A stretch of DNA of 64,000 nucleotides from Anseongella ginsenosidimutans (GCF_008033235.1 NZ_CP042432.1:2232001-2296000); one strand, 5' to 3'; shown: positions 7,849 to 16,749, counted from the stretch's first letter. The notes: generated from the sequence alone by a model not told the origin. Numbers and translations: made by a program.

Positions 7849-9021
7849 AAGCGCTTTTTCCAGGCAGATCATGGCATTGGCAAGGTCCGTTTTATTGAGG
7901 ACATAAGCGATGCGAACTTCCTGGGTGCCGGACCCCGGGGTCGAATAGAAGCCGCTTGCGGGTGCCATCATGACTGTTTGGTTTTCCCAGGAGAATTTTT
8001 CCAGGATCCACTGGCAGAATTTTTCCGCGTTGTCAACAGGAAGCTTTACTACCGCGTAGAATGCTCCGCCCGGAAGCGGGCAATGGACGCCTTCCATTTT
8101 ATTGAGGGCGTTTACCATGAGATCGCGGCGGCCGCTATATTCTTCAAGTACCTGGTCAAAATAGCTTTGCGGCGTATCTATGGCGGCTTCGGCGGCCAGT
8201 TGGGCAACAGCGGGCGGGCTCAGGCGGGCCTGGGCGAATTTCAGCACGGTTTCCAGTACGGCCTTGTTCTTGGAGACCAGGGCTCCCAGACGGGCTCCGC
8301 AGGCGCTGTACCGCTTGGAAACAGTATCAATGATGATCACATGTTCTTCAAGGCCTTCGAGCTGAAGCGGGGAGAGGAATTTATGGCCATCATAGCAGAA
8401 TTCCCGGTAAGCTTCATCGCAGAAAATGAAAAGATCGTGCTTTAAAGCCAGTTCCTTTAATTGTTCCAACTCTTTCCGCGAATAGAAATAACCGGTGGGA
8501 TTGTTGGGATTACAGATAAATATTCCGCGTGTCGCGGGGCCGATGAGCTTTTCGAATTCCGCGACAGGCGGCAGGGCGAATCCGGTTTCAATCGTGGAAA
8601 TGATTGGCTTTACCTTTACGCCGGCTACATGCGAAAAGCTGTAATAATTGGCATAGAAAGGTTCCGGGATGATCAGCTCTTCCCCCGGCTGGATACAGGC
8701 TTCGAGTGCGAATAAAATAGCCTCGGAGCCACCGCAGGTGACAATTATATCCTCGGGGTCAACGGGCATGTCATACCGCCGGTAGTAGGAAGCCAGTTTT
8801 GTGCGGTAGCTCAGGGTGCCTTCTGACGGCGTATAGGCCCACACTTTAAAATCGGCATTTTTGATGGCCGACAGCATTCCTTCCGGCGTATGAATATCGG
8901 GTTGACCAATATTAAGATGGTAAACTTTTTTTCCTTCGGCCTTGGCCCGGTCGGCAAAAGGCGTAAGTTTTCGTATTGGTGAAGCAGGCATTAGCCTGCC
9001 CTTCATGGCTATTGCTGGCAT
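7783..9021 (-). CDS. PLP-dependent class I/II aminotransferase (aspartate/aromatic type)
   Basis: About 412 residues from the ATG at 9021; an in-frame TTG at 9039 is less likely because it lies upstream of the -7 promoter box. Fold-type I landmarks are LNIGQPDIHTPEG near the N-terminus, GGSEAILFALEAC, ICNPNNPTGYFYS (pyridoxal phosphate contact), FCDEAYREFCYDG, and the Schiff-base lysine in DTVSKRYSACGARLG, followed by the substrate arginine region near EVRIAYVLN. It would transfer amino groups between 2-oxo and amino acids; an aromatic role is possible given the nearby pathway genes but it is not in that operon. The 3' end is partly duplicated downstream. Transcribed from a promoter that nearly abuts the start codon. 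Confidence 0.9.
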   Translation of the reverse strand: MPAIAMKGRLMPASPIRKLTPFADRAKAEGKKVYHLNIGQPDIHTPEGMLSAIKNADFKVWAYTPSEGTLSYRTKLASYYRRYDMPVDPEDIIVTCGGSEAILFALEACIQPGEELIIPEPFYANYYSFSHVAGVKVKPIISTIETGFALPPVAEFEKLIGPATRGIFICNPNNPTGYFYSRKELEQLKELALKHDLFIFCDEAYREFCYDGHKFLSPLQLEGLEEHVIIIDTVSKRYSACGARLGALVSKNKAVLETVLKFAQARLSPPAVAQLAAEAAIDTPQSYFDQVLEEYSGRRDLMVNALNKMEGVHCPLPGGAFYAVVKLPVDNAEKFCQWILEKFSWENQTVMMAPASGFYSTPGSGTQEVRIAYVLNKTDLANAMICLEKALLAYPGRKLDLTPSAMPREELN

Positions 9022-9025
9022 GGCG

Positions 9026-9033
9026 CAAATATA
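9026..9033 (-). promoter_or_regulatory. -7 element of the aminotransferase gene
   Basis: TATATTTG on the minus strand ends 4 bases before the ATG at 9021. With the usual 6-8 bases to the start of transcription, the mRNA would be leaderless or nearly so. A -33 TTG at normal spacing is not obvious. Confidence 0.55.
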
Positions 9034-9043
9034 ATGCAAAAAA

Positions 9044-9073
9044 AATCCCCTGGTAAGAATACGCCAGGGGATT
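9044..9073 (-). terminator. intrinsic terminator of the DUF1573 gene
   Basis: AATCCCCTGG (9044-9053) pairs perfectly with CCAGGGGATT (9064-9073) across 10 bases, and A/T-runs flank both sides. It ends the DUF1573 transcript 24 bases after its stop and sits directly upstream of the aminotransferase promoter, so it insulates the two genes. Confidence 0.85.
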
Positions 9074-9096
9074 TTTTGCCTGATATATTAATTTTT

Positions 9097-9501
9097 TCAG
9101 CTTTGTGGTTTCGCTTTCACCTCCCCTTTGATATAGAGAACTTTTGTGGGGGTTTTTGCGTTAGAATGTATAGTTACGTTCTTTGAAAAGGGAGTCGGAC
9201 GGCCCTTGGTATCATAGGATACTGTGATCACGCCCGATTTTCCGGGAGCTATCGGTTCCTTTGACCATTTAGGCGTGGTGCATCCGCAGCTGGGGATAAC
9301 GTTCGTAATCACCAGTGGTTCTTTACCCACATTCTTGAACTTAAATTCATGGGTAGCTACCTCGCCCTCGGTGAGGGAACCGAAATCATACACTTCCTTT
9401 TCGAATTTGAATTCAGGTTTATTGGCGTCCGCCTCTTTCTGCGCAGTCGCGGAGAAAACACTTACAAAGAGAACGGAGGCAAGTAAAACTAATTTTTTCA
9501 T
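9097..9501 (-). CDS. DUF1573-domain exported protein
   Basis: A signal peptide (MKKLVLLASVLFVSVFSATAQ) is followed by one Ig-like DUF1573 domain (PF07610): FEKEVYDFGSLTEGE, HEFKFKNVGKEPLVITN, and PSCGCTTPKWSKEPIAPG with the paired cysteines typical of the family. The 134-residue length is normal for single-domain members, which are abundant in Bacteroidota. Function is unknown; an envelope structural or binding role is likely. It has its own intrinsic terminator and is divergent from the E1 gene. Confidence 0.92.
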   Translation of the reverse strand: MKKLVLLASVLFVSVFSATAQKEADANKPEFKFEKEVYDFGSLTEGEVATHEFKFKNVGKEPLVITNVIPSCGCTTPKWSKEPIAPGKSGVITVSYDTKGRPTPFSKNVTIHSNAKTPTKVLYIKGEVKAKPQS

Positions 9502-9630
9502 TTTATGTCAATTTATGCGTTTAAAAGAAACCAAGGCATATCAGGTCAAAAATTGTACCACGATACTTTTATTATTTTATGTACCTTACGCCGGTTTTCA
9601 ACGCTAAGATACGATAAATTTAAGTTTTTC

Positions 9631-9638
9631 TAAATTTG
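9631..9638 (+). promoter_or_regulatory. -7 element of the E1 dehydrogenase gene
   Basis: TAAATTTG matches TAnnTTTG and lies 41 bases upstream of the chosen ATG at 9680. No clear -33 element. Confidence 0.5.
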
Positions 9639-9679
9639 GCCAAATTCAATCAATCAATAACATGTAAAAAATATTGCTA

Positions 9680-12103
9680 ATGAGTGTTGAGAACAATTCT
9701 GTGGAATCATTGCTGGAGGGGCGCGAACTTTCCTTTGATGAATTCAGAAAAGTTGTGTTGAACGATTACAGGGTGGCTTGCGAGAGCAGGCAGGCGAGTA
9801 TCCTGGCCCGGAGAGAGGTACTGACAGGAAAAGCCAAGTTTGGTATTACCGGCGACGGAAAGGAGATCGCGCAGATAGCGATGGCCAAGGTTTTCAAAAA
9901 CGGTGATTTCCGGTCCGGTTATTACCGGGACCAGACCTTTATGCTGGCTGCCGGAATGATCACCATAAAGCAATACTTTGCTCAATTATATGCCGATACG
10001 GACCTGGAGCATGACCCATCTTCTGCCGGAAGGCTTATGAATTCTCATTTTGCGAGCCGCTCCCTGAACGGGGACGGAAGCTGGAAGGCGCTTTCGGGGA
10101 TGAAGAATTCCGCTTCGGACATTTCTTGTACGGCAGGTCAGATGCCCAGGCTGCTGGGACTGGCATTTGCCTCGAAGCTTTACCGGATCAACCCGGAATT
10201 GCATGATCTCAGCGACTTTTCGGCTAACGGAGACGAGGTGGCTTTCGGCACTATCGGGAACGCGAGTACTTCGGAAGGGCATTCCTTTGAAACGATCAAC
10301 GCTGCGGGAGTAATGCAGGTGCCTATGCTGCTTTCCGTTTGGGACGATGGCTATGGCATTTCGGTGCCTAACGAATACCATACTACTAAGGCCAGTATAT
10401 CCGCAGCGCTGGAGGGTTTCCGGCGGGATGAGAAGAACGAAGGTTTTGAAATATTTACCGTAAAGGGATGGGATTATCCCGCCTTATGCGAGGTGTATGA
10501 GGAAGCCGTGCGGATCTGCAGGCAGGAGCATGTGCCTGTGATCATTCATGTGGAAGAAATGACCCAGCCCCAGGGGCATTCCAGTTCGGGATCCCATGAG
10601 CGGTACAAGCCGAAAGAAAGGCTCCAGTGGGAAAAGGAATACGATCCCATTTTAAAAATGCGGGAATGGATGCTGCGTTCCGCGATTGCGGTTCCTGAAG
10701 ATATCGAGGAAATTGAAAAGAATGCCAAACAGTCAGTAAGACAGGCCCAGAAGGAGGCCTGGAATGAATACATAACCCCGGTGAAAAAGGAACTCCGGGA
10801 AGCAGGTGTTCTGTTGAAGGAAATAGGCGCTGACAACCCGGTGGTGAAAGAGATCTACAATGAGTTATCGGCCACAGTAGACCCGCTTTACCGCGATATT
10901 GTTCATGCCGTACGGCGCACCCTGGCCGTGACTGCCGGGAAGCCGGCCCCGGCAAAACAGCGGCTCCTTGCCTGGTACCGGGCGCAGGAAGAATTGATCA
11001 GGGATCGTTGGAATTCATTTCTTTTTACCGATAGTTCCGAGTCGGCCCTGAATGTGCCGGTTGTAGCGCCTCAATATGCGGAAAACTCCCGGATGGTTGA
11101 CGGACGGGAAGTGCTGAACGCTTGTTTCGATGCGAATTTTGCAAAAGATCCGAAGCTGCTGGCTTTTGGCGAGGACGTGGGCCTTATCGGCGATGTGAAC
11201 CAGGGATTTGCCGGCCTGCAGCGCAAATACGGAGAGCTGCGGATATTTGATACCGGGATCCGGGAAACAACGATCATCGGGCAGGGGATAGGGCTTGCAC
11301 TGCGCGGCCTTCGGCCCATTGCGGAAATACAATATCTTGATTATCTGTTATTTGGATTGCAGACGCTGAGCGACGACCTGGCTTCGCTGTCTTACCGGAC
11401 CAAAGGAGGGCAGAAGGCGCCGCTGATCATTCGTACAAGGGGGCATCGGCTGGAAGGTATCTGGCATTCAGGCTCACCGTTGGGAATGATCATCAACTCC
11501 CTGCGGGGAATTCATGTGCTGGTGCCACGGAATATGACCCAGGCGGCCGGGTTTTACAATACCTTGCTTCGCTGTGATGAACCTGCCCTGCTGATTGAAT
11601 CATTGAACGGGTACCGGTTAAAAGAACGTATGCCTTCCAATATCGCGGACTTTACTGTTCCGCTGGGAGTGCCTGAAGTTGTAAGGGAAGGAAGCGATGT
11701 CAGCATTGTTACCTATGGCTCCTGCTGCCGGATAGCGGAAGAAGCGGCCGCCTGGCTGGGAGATGCAGGGATTTCGGCAGAGATCATCGATGTGCAGAGC
11801 CTGCTGCCTTTTGACATTCATCATACGATCGCAGGCTCCCTGAAAAAGACGAATAAAGTGCTTTTCCTGGATGAAGACGTTCCCGGAGGAGCTTCGGCAT
11901 ATATGATGCAGAAGGTATTGGAAGAGCAAGGGGGGTATTTCTTCCTCGACAGCGCTCCCAGAACACTTACTGCGAAAGATCACCGTCCGCCCTATGGCTC
12001 TGACGGAGATTATTTCTCAAAGCCGAGCCCGGATGATGTCTTTGAGGCGGTTTATAACATGATGCACGAAAGCGCTCCGTCAAAGTACCCGGCCTTGCTT
12101 TAA
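9680..12103 (+). CDS. fused alpha/beta thiamine-dependent E1 of a branched-chain or pyruvate-type 2-oxo acid dehydrogenase
   Basis: One 807-residue chain carries both E1 subunits. The alpha half (residues 1 to about 400) has RREVLTGKAKFGITGDGKE, GYYRDQTFMLAAGMITIKQY, GNASTSEGHSFETINAA and DDGYGISVP for thiamine diphosphate binding. The beta half (from about 470) has NACFDANFAKDPKLLAFGED, DTGIRETTIIGQGIGLALRG, RPIAEIQYLDYLLFG and LDEDVPGGASAYMMQ. Such fusions are standard in Bacteroidota and usually work with a lipoyl E2 encoded elsewhere to make acyl-CoA from 2-oxo acids. ATG at 9680 is preferred to a TTG two codons earlier. Not in an operon; convergent with aroC. Confidence 0.9.
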   Translation: MSVENNSVESLLEGRELSFDEFRKVVLNDYRVACESRQASILARREVLTGKAKFGITGDGKEIAQIAMAKVFKNGDFRSGYYRDQTFMLAAGMITIKQYFAQLYADTDLEHDPSSAGRLMNSHFASRSLNGDGSWKALSGMKNSASDISCTAGQMPRLLGLAFASKLYRINPELHDLSDFSANGDEVAFGTIGNASTSEGHSFETINAAGVMQVPMLLSVWDDGYGISVPNEYHTTKASISAALEGFRRDEKNEGFEIFTVKGWDYPALCEVYEEAVRICRQEHVPVIIHVEEMTQPQGHSSSGSHERYKPKERLQWEKEYDPILKMREWMLRSAIAVPEDIEEIEKNAKQSVRQAQKEAWNEYITPVKKELREAGVLLKEIGADNPVVKEIYNELSATVDPLYRDIVHAVRRTLAVTAGKPAPAKQRLLAWYRAQEELIRDRWNSFLFTDSSESALNVPVVAPQYAENSRMVDGREVLNACFDANFAKDPKLLAFGEDVGLIGDVNQGFAGLQRKYGELRIFDTGIRETTIIGQGIGLALRGLRPIAEIQYLDYLLFGLQTLSDDLASLSYRTKGGQKAPLIIRTRGHRLEGIWHSGSPLGMIINSLRGIHVLVPRNMTQAAGFYNTLLRCDEPALLIESLNGYRLKERMPSNIADFTVPLGVPEVVREGSDVSIVTYGSCCRIAEEAAAWLGDAGISAEIIDVQSLLPFDIHHTIAGSLKKTNKVLFLDEDVPGGASAYMMQKVLEEQGGYFFLDSAPRTLTAKDHRPPYGSDGDYFSKPSPDDVFEAVYNMMHESAPSKYPALL

Positions 12104-12146
12104 GATGTCCAGGCTGCTGCGGAAATAAGGAATTTTGCGGTCAGTA

Positions 12147-13232
12147 TTACCCCATCCGCGCATTGCGGTTCCGCAGCAGGTGGTCGGCCAGTACAAGGGC
12201 GGCCATTGCTTCCACGATGGGCACTGCCCTGGGCAATACGCAGGGATCATGACGGCCTTTGCCTTTTACTTCTGCTTCCCCGCCGTCCCGGTCAACCGAA
12301 GTTTGGGGTTTCATAATGGTTGCAATGGGCTTGAAACCTACATTGAAGTAGATGGTTTCCCCGTTGGAAATGCCGCCTTGTATTCCGCCTGACCGGTTGG
12401 TCCTGGTCCGGATACGGCCGCCTTCGTTCTCAAAGAGGTCGTTGTGTTCCGAGCCCCGCATGTACGTGCCGTCAAAACCGGAACCGTATTCAAATCCGTG
12501 CGCGGCATTAATGCTTAACATGGCCTTGGCCAGATCCGCGTGAAGTTTATCAAATACCGGCTCTCCTAAACCTGCAGGACAGTTATCCGCCACACAGGTT
12601 ACGACTCCGCCAACCGTGTCCCCGTCCTTCCGGACCTGGTCAATAAGTTCGATCATTCGCTGGGCTGTCCCTTCATCCGGGCAGCGGACCATGGTCGTTT
12701 CCGTTTGAGTAAGGTCAAGCTCCTTGTGTGATTTTTCCAACTTTATGTTAGCCACGCGGCTTACATAAGCCTGAACGCTAATACCGGCCGCTTGCTGAAG
12801 AAGTAGTTTGGCCACCGCGCCTGCCGCAACTCTTGCAGCGGTTTCCCGGGCAGAGGAACGACCGCCTCCGCGGTGATCCCGTATACCATATTTGCTGTCA
12901 TAGGTAAAGTCCGCGTGCGAAGGCCGGTACGCAGAGCGAATGTGATCGTAATCCTTCGACCGCTGGTCTTCGTTAGGGATCAGGAGCGAAATAGGCGTGC
13001 CGGTGCTTTTTCCTTCGTATATCCCTGATAAGATCTGTACGGTATCGCTCTCCTTCCGCTGGGTGGTTATCCGCGACTGGCCGGGGCGCCGGCGGTCAAG
13101 TTCCCGCTGAATAAACGCCGCGTCAATATCCAGCCCGGCCGGGCAGCCGTCAATGATCACGCCGATAGCCTTTCCGTGTGATTCCCCGAAGGTGGTAATG
13201 CTGAACGATTTTCCGAATGTGTTTCCTGCCAT
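12147..13232 (-). CDS. aroC: chorismate synthase
   Basis: Makes chorismate from 5-enolpyruvylshikimate 3-phosphate using reduced FMN. ATG at 13232 starts [20 protein letters not shown], the canonical N-terminus; upstream in-frame codons would run into aroA. Other signatures are [10 protein letters not shown], the [15 protein letters not shown] loop, [36 protein letters not shown] and the C-terminal GYGSGFDGT-like and [14 protein letters not shown] motifs. Length 361 residues is normal. The start lies 1 base beyond the aroA stop, so translation is coupled. Last gene of the pheA-aroG-aroA-aroC run and convergent with the E1 gene. Confidence 0.97.
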   Translation of the reverse strand: MAGNTFGKSFSITTFGESHGKAIGVIIDGCPAGLDIDAAFIQRELDRRRPGQSRITTQRKESDTVQILSGIYEGKSTGTPISLLIPNEDQRSKDYDHIRSAYRPSHADFTYDSKYGIRDHRGGGRSSARETAARVAAGAVAKLLLQQAAGISVQAYVSRVANIKLEKSHKELDLTQTETTMVRCPDEGTAQRMIELIDQVRKDGDTVGGVVTCVADNCPAGLGEPVFDKLHADLAKAMLSINAAHGFEYGSGFDGTYMRGSEHNDLFENEGGRIRTRTNRSGGIQGGISNGETIYFNVGFKPIATIMKPQTSVDRDGGEAEVKGKGRHDPCVLPRAVPIVEAMAALVLADHLLRNRNARMG

Positions 13233-13233
13233 T

Positions 13234-14586
13234 TTATGTGTTGATCTGCGCTGCTGCCATTTTAAAACCATGCTTGTCCAGGTCCTTCCAGAACGTGGGA
13301 TAGGATTTGACTACCACCTCCTTGTCTTCGATCTCCATCGGTCCCAGCCTGATGGCAAGGGGAGCGAGGGCCATGGCCATCCGGTGATCGTGATAGGTAT
13401 GAATAACAGGGGCGGCCTCCGGTATGAAAACGCCGGAAGTATCCAGTTCCCAGCGATTGCCTTCCGCATTTTCAATGAGCCGGGCCCCGAATTTGCCCAG
13501 TTCGTTCTGAAGCGCTTCCACGCGGTCGGTTTCCTTTATTTTAAGGCTTTCAAGGCCGGTAAAAACCGCGTTTTGCCGGAGTGCGGTGCAGCAGGAGATC
13601 ACGGTCTGGGCCAGGTCCGGGCAGTGAATAAAATCAATTTCCCGTTCCCCGGAAGCAGATTCCCTTGCAACCGTTTCCCCCGCAGCAATTCCCCTTGCGG
13701 CTGTTTCACCGGCACCCGTTCCTATTTCAGCCGATTCCCATGCGCCGGCAGCCGTTTCCCCGCGGCTTAAGCGAATGCCCCCGGCTGAAAAATGAGTTCT
13801 TACGCCGAATGCTTCCATGATCTTTGTAATTTCCCGGTCTCCCTGCAGGCTTTGCTGCTTCAGGTAAGGCAAGGTTAAATCTGCCTCCTCACAAAGCGCA
13901 GCCATGGAATACCAGTAAGAAGCCCCGCTCCAGTCAGGTTCAATGCTGAGAACGGCCGGCTGGTACCGCTGGGCGCCGACGTGTATGGTATTTCCGGTCC
14001 ACTCATGCCGGATACCAAGTTCACCCATCATGGCCAGGGTCATTTCAATATAAGGACGCGAGCCGATCGTTCCCGAGAGGTGAATGGAAAGGCCGTTGGG
14101 AAGCGCCGGAGCGATCATTAGCAGCGCGGAAATATACTGGCTGCTTATATTGCCCGGGATGCGTACTTCGCTTGCTTTATCAAGCCGTTTGCCCCTTATT
14201 CTCATAGGCGGAAAGCCTTCTTCTTCCAGGTACTGAATATCGGCGCCCAGCTGGCGAAGTGCATCGGCAAGGATGCCGATAGGACGTTCTTTCATTCGCT
14301 TGCTCCCGGTAAGGGTCCATTCACCTTCGGTTACGGCGCAAAAAGCGGTGAGAAAGCGCATGGCGGTACCTGCCGGCCCTACGTCCAGGACCTGGTTCCT
14401 GTCCCGTCCATCCAGGAGTGCCTGAAGGGTCACCGTATCGGCCGCCTCTGAAAGGTTCCTGATCTCCACACGCTCTTCGCAAAGGGCCTGCATGATCAGA
14501 GCCCTGTTGCTTTCGCTTTTGGAGCCGGGAAGTATCACTTCGCCGCTAAGGCGGGCATCCGGCTTTGAAATTAAGATATTCGACAT
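13234..14586 (-). CDS. aroA: 3-phosphoshikimate 1-carboxyvinyltransferase (EPSP synthase) with a low-complexity insertion
   Basis: Transfers the enolpyruvyl group of PEP to shikimate 3-phosphate. Signatures are [17 protein letters not shown] at residues 19-35, [62 protein letters not shown], and [15 protein letters not shown] near the C-terminus with [14 protein letters not shown]. Between LSR (about residue 272) and [11 protein letters not shown] (about 313) is an unusual insert of some 40 Ala/Gly/Glu/Thr-rich residues containing GETAA twice and GETVA, absent from ordinary family members. It keeps the frame and does not hit catalytic motifs. Length 450 versus about 410-430 in relatives. 16 bp after the DAHP synthase gene. 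Confidence 0.96.
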   Translation of the reverse strand: MSNILISKPDARLSGEVILPGSKSESNRALIMQALCEERVEIRNLSEAADTVTLQALLDGRDRNQVLDVGPAGTAMRFLTAFCAVTEGEWTLTGSKRMKERPIGILADALRQLGADIQYLEEEGFPPMRIRGKRLDKASEVRIPGNISSQYISALLMIAPALPNGLSIHLSGTIGSRPYIEMTLAMMGELGIRHEWTGNTIHVGAQRYQPAVLSIEPDWSGASYWYSMAALCEEADLTLPYLKQQSLQGDREITKIMEAFGVRTHFSAGGIRLSRGETAAGAWESAEIGTGAGETAARGIAAGETVARESASGEREIDFIHCPDLAQTVISCCTALRQNAVFTGLESLKIKETDRVEALQNELGKFGARLIENAEGNRWELDTSGVFIPEAAPVIHTYHDHRMAMALAPLAIRLGPMEIEDKEVVVKSYPTFWKDLDKHGFKMAAAQINT

Positions 14587-14601
14587 GTTCCCGGGCCGTG
14601 G

Positions 14602-15702
14602 TTACGCTTCAACGGTTTTTTTATTCAGTATCTCTGTTTGTTTACGGATGCTCTCATTGTGGATCAGCTCCAGCATTTTTTCCGTGAAGTCTTTGTCCAG
14701 CTTAAGCGCTGAGGCGTAATGAGTACGTTTACCGATGATCTCTTCCCAACGGCTTACCTGCAGGATCGTCACCTTGTTGTCACGCTTGTACTCCCCGATC
14801 TTTTCAACGATCCGCATGCGCTCGGCAAGCTTCCGGATAATGGCGTCGTCCAGTTCATCAATTTCCTTCCGGAGTATTTCCAGGGTATTCTGGAATTCTT
14901 TATTGTCAGATTCCGGCTTGCGAAGTGTGAGGTGGTCGATGATCGTGCCTAATGCATCCGGCGTAACCTGCTGCTTGGCATCTGTCCAGGCCAGGTCAGG
15001 AGTAATATGGCTTTCGATCATCAGTCCCTGCATGTCCAGGTCCAGCGCTCTTTGCGAAATGAAGGGGATCAGTTCGCGGTTTCCGCAGATATGGCTGGGA
15101 TCACAGATAACAGGCAGTTCAGGGAAATGCGTTTTCAGGCCGATAGCCACGTCAAACATGGGCTCATTGCGAAAAGAAGTTTTTTTGAACGAGCTGAAGC
15201 CACGGTGAATGGCCGCGATCTTCCGGATGCCTGCGCCGTAAATGCGTTCAATAGCGCCTATCCAGAGCTGCAGGTCGGGATTGACCGGGTTCTTTATCAG
15301 TACGGGGATGTCTACGCCTTTAAGTGCGTCGGCCACTTCCTGTACTGAAAAGGGGTTGACCGTGGTTCTTGCGCCTATCCACAGAATATCGACACCCGCC
15401 TTCAGCGCTTCTTCCGCATGACGGGCAGTAGCCACTTCAACGGTTACCGGTAAGCCGGTTTCCTTCTTTGCCTGTATCAGCCATTTCAAGCCCTCTGATC
15501 CGATGCCTTCAAATTCCCCGGGGCGGGTTCTTGGTTTCCATATACCAGCCCTGATCGCGCTGACCTTATTGAGTGCTTTTAGCTGGCGGGCCGTAGCCAG
15601 CAGCTGTTCTTCCGTTTCCGCGCTGCACGGACCGGCAATCACCAGGGGCTGATTGAGTCCCGGTAACCATTCATTCATGGGAATGAGCTCTAAATGCTTC
15701 AT
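14602..15702 (-). CDS. bifunctional 3-deoxy-7-phosphoheptulonate synthase / chorismate mutase
   Basis: Residues 1 to about 260 are a DAHP synthase of the KDOPS-like (type I-beta) group: PLVIAGPCSAETEEQLL, RAGIWKPRTRPGEFEGIGSE, VTVEVATARHAEEALKAGVD, WIGARTTVNPFSVQEVA, and PVICDPSHICGNRELIPF with metal ligands. Residues about 275-366 are an AroQ-type chorismate mutase (EILRKEIDELDDAIIRKLAERM, VEKIGEYKRDN). This fusion is the normal Bacteroidota enzyme, in which the mutase part also serves in feedback regulation (established for homologues). It opens the shikimate pathway and also branches chorismate to prephenate, the substrate of the upstream pheA product. 35 bp after pheA, so covered by the same attenuator. 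Confidence 0.95.
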   Translation of the reverse strand: MKHLELIPMNEWLPGLNQPLVIAGPCSAETEEQLLATARQLKALNKVSAIRAGIWKPRTRPGEFEGIGSEGLKWLIQAKKETGLPVTVEVATARHAEEALKAGVDILWIGARTTVNPFSVQEVADALKGVDIPVLIKNPVNPDLQLWIGAIERIYGAGIRKIAAIHRGFSSFKKTSFRNEPMFDVAIGLKTHFPELPVICDPSHICGNRELIPFISQRALDLDMQGLMIESHITPDLAWTDAKQQVTPDALGTIIDHLTLRKPESDNKEFQNTLEILRKEIDELDDAIIRKLAERMRIVEKIGEYKRDNKVTILQVSRWEEIIGKRTHYASALKLDKDFTEKMLELIHNESIRKQTEILNKKTVEA

Positions 15703-15737
15703 TTTCGCTGTTATTTGTTTAATTACTTGATGTATTC

Positions 15738-16571
15738 CTATTTTCTTGTATCGTTACTTTTGTACTCTCCCATAACCGATAAATTATGAGTGTATTTTAA
15801 TATTTTCCTGAGCGAAAGGTCGTAGGCTTTCTGTTCGGTCCATTCCAGGTCCAGGTAGAAGTTGTACTCGTTGGGTTTCCCCAGGACAGGCATGGATTGG
15901 ATCTTGCTCAGGTTGATATTATTCTGGGCAAAGATCGTAAGCACCTTTGCCAGCGATCCCGGTTTGTTATTTACCCTGAAGCAAACCGATGCTTTGTTCG
16001 CATCTTTAATATCTTCGTGTTCCCTGGCAATGACCAGGAAGCGGGTATAATTTTTCTTGTTGGATTCGATGCGTCTTTCCAATACTTCCAGCCCGAAAGC
16101 CTTTGCCGCATTCAGGTTGGCGATGGCTACCGTGTCCTTTAGCTGCAGGTCTTGTATTTCCTTTGCGCAGGCGGCGGTATCGCTTTTTTCCAGGACGGTA
16201 ATTCCCTGCAGGTCCTGAAGAAACTCTTCACACTGGCGGATGGCGATGGGATGGGATTGCACATATTTAATGTCTTCAAACCGCAGTCCCGGAAGCGCCA
16301 GCAAATGCAGCTGGACGGGAAGAAATATTTCACCGATGATCGGGAAATTATAATCCTGGAGCAGGGAATAATTGGGCAGAAGGCTGCCGGCGATGGAATT
16401 TTCTATCGCCATGACGATATAGTCGGCCCTTTCCTGTTTCATTTCCTCGAACATCCGCTTGAACGTCATACATTCCAGGGTTTCGATTTCCTCACCGAAA
16501 TAAGTAAGCGCCGCTTCTTCGTGGAAGGAAGCTTTTATGCCTTGTATTGCTATGGTTGGTCTTTTTGCCAT
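15738..16571 (-). CDS. pheA: prephenate dehydratase
   Basis: Converts prephenate to phenylpyruvate. The 277-residue protein has the periplasmic-binding-like catalytic part (IQGIKASFHEEAALTYFGEE, ADYIVMAIENSIAGSLLPNY, VQSHPIAIRQCEEFL, and NYTRFLVIARE with the TRF catalytic motif) and a C-terminal ACT domain (NKPGSLAKVLTIFAQNNINL, then IQSMPVLG), which binds Phe for feedback inhibition in homologues. The ATG is 9 bases from a T-run that ends a terminator hairpin, so expression depends on read-through of the attenuator upstream. First structural gene of the pheA-aroG-aroA-aroC run. No tyrA or aspC-like gene is inserted here, unlike many relatives. Confidence 0.96.
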   Translation of the reverse strand: MAKRPTIAIQGIKASFHEEAALTYFGEEIETLECMTFKRMFEEMKQERADYIVMAIENSIAGSLLPNYSLLQDYNFPIIGEIFLPVQLHLLALPGLRFEDIKYVQSHPIAIRQCEEFLQDLQGITVLEKSDTAACAKEIQDLQLKDTVAIANLNAAKAFGLEVLERRIESNKKNYTRFLVIAREHEDIKDANKASVCFRVNNKPGSLAKVLTIFAQNNINLSKIQSMPVLGKPNEYNFYLDLEWTEQKAYDLSLRKILKYTHNLSVMGEYKSNDTRK

Positions 16572-16579
16572 TATTTTAC

Positions 16580-16609
16580 AAAAAAAAATCCCGAGCTACT
16601 CACTCGGGA
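16580..16609 (-). terminator. attenuator terminator hairpin before pheA
   Basis: On the minus strand TCCCGAG (16609-16603), loop TGAGTAG, CTCGGGA (16595-16589) is followed by nine T (16588-16580), a textbook intrinsic terminator. It lies between a Phe/Tyr-rich leader peptide and the pheA start codon, and its left arm overlaps the antiterminator partner. Confidence 0.9.
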
Positions 16610-16656
16610 CTTACAGTATTCTTGTTCAAACGCACTAGTTTTACAACAAGTCCCGA
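16604..16656 (-). promoter_or_regulatory. antiterminator pairing in the pheA leader RNA
   Basis: TCGGGACTT (complement of 16648-16656, within the last codons of the leader peptide) is perfectly complementary over 9 bases to AAGTCCCGA (complement of 16604-16612). The second segment contains most of the left arm of the terminator, so the two hairpins exclude each other. A ribosome stalled on the Phe/Tyr codons would leave the first segment free (read-through); a ribosome at the stop codon would cover it (termination). Confidence 0.8.
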
Positions 16657-16709
16657 TGGGGCTTATTAAAAAAATAAAAGTAAAACCAGTTGTTTGATAT
16701 AGTTCTCAT
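16641..16709 (-). CDS. pheA leader peptide, 22 residues, Phe/Tyr-rich
   Basis: An ATG 10 bases downstream of a perfect -7 promoter box opens a 22-codon frame ending in TAA at 16641-16643. Residues 8-14 read WFYFYFF, that is four Phe, two Tyr and one Trp in seven codons, followed by NKPHRDLL. This is the classic composition of an attenuation leader peptide that senses charged tRNA-Phe (and here perhaps tRNA-Tyr/Trp). Its last codons form one strand of the antiterminator. The peptide itself is unlikely to have another role. It is similar in logic to enterobacterial pheL but I see no sequence kinship. Confidence 0.85.
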   Translation of the reverse strand: MRTISNNWFYFYFFNKPHRDLL

Positions 16710-16718
16710 AACGTTTGG

Positions 16719-16749
16719 CAAATATAGATGATGATTTTTTAAAAAGCAA
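16719..16749 (-). promoter_or_regulatory. promoter of the pheA leader and operon
   Basis: On the minus strand TTG (16749-16747, within TTTTG), 20-base spacer, TATATTTG (16726-16719): a full match to the Bacteroidota housekeeping promoter. The start of transcription would fall only a few bases before the leader peptide ATG at 16709. Confidence 0.85.

Noticed and set aside
13153-13770. 205-codon plus-strand frame opposite the aroA 3' part
   Set aside because: It is kept open by the repetitive insert and G+C-rich codons of aroA; no protein-like features.
16152-16697. 181-codon plus-strand frame opposite pheA and its leader
   Set aside because: Antisense shadow; the minus strand holds pheA and a coherent attenuator.
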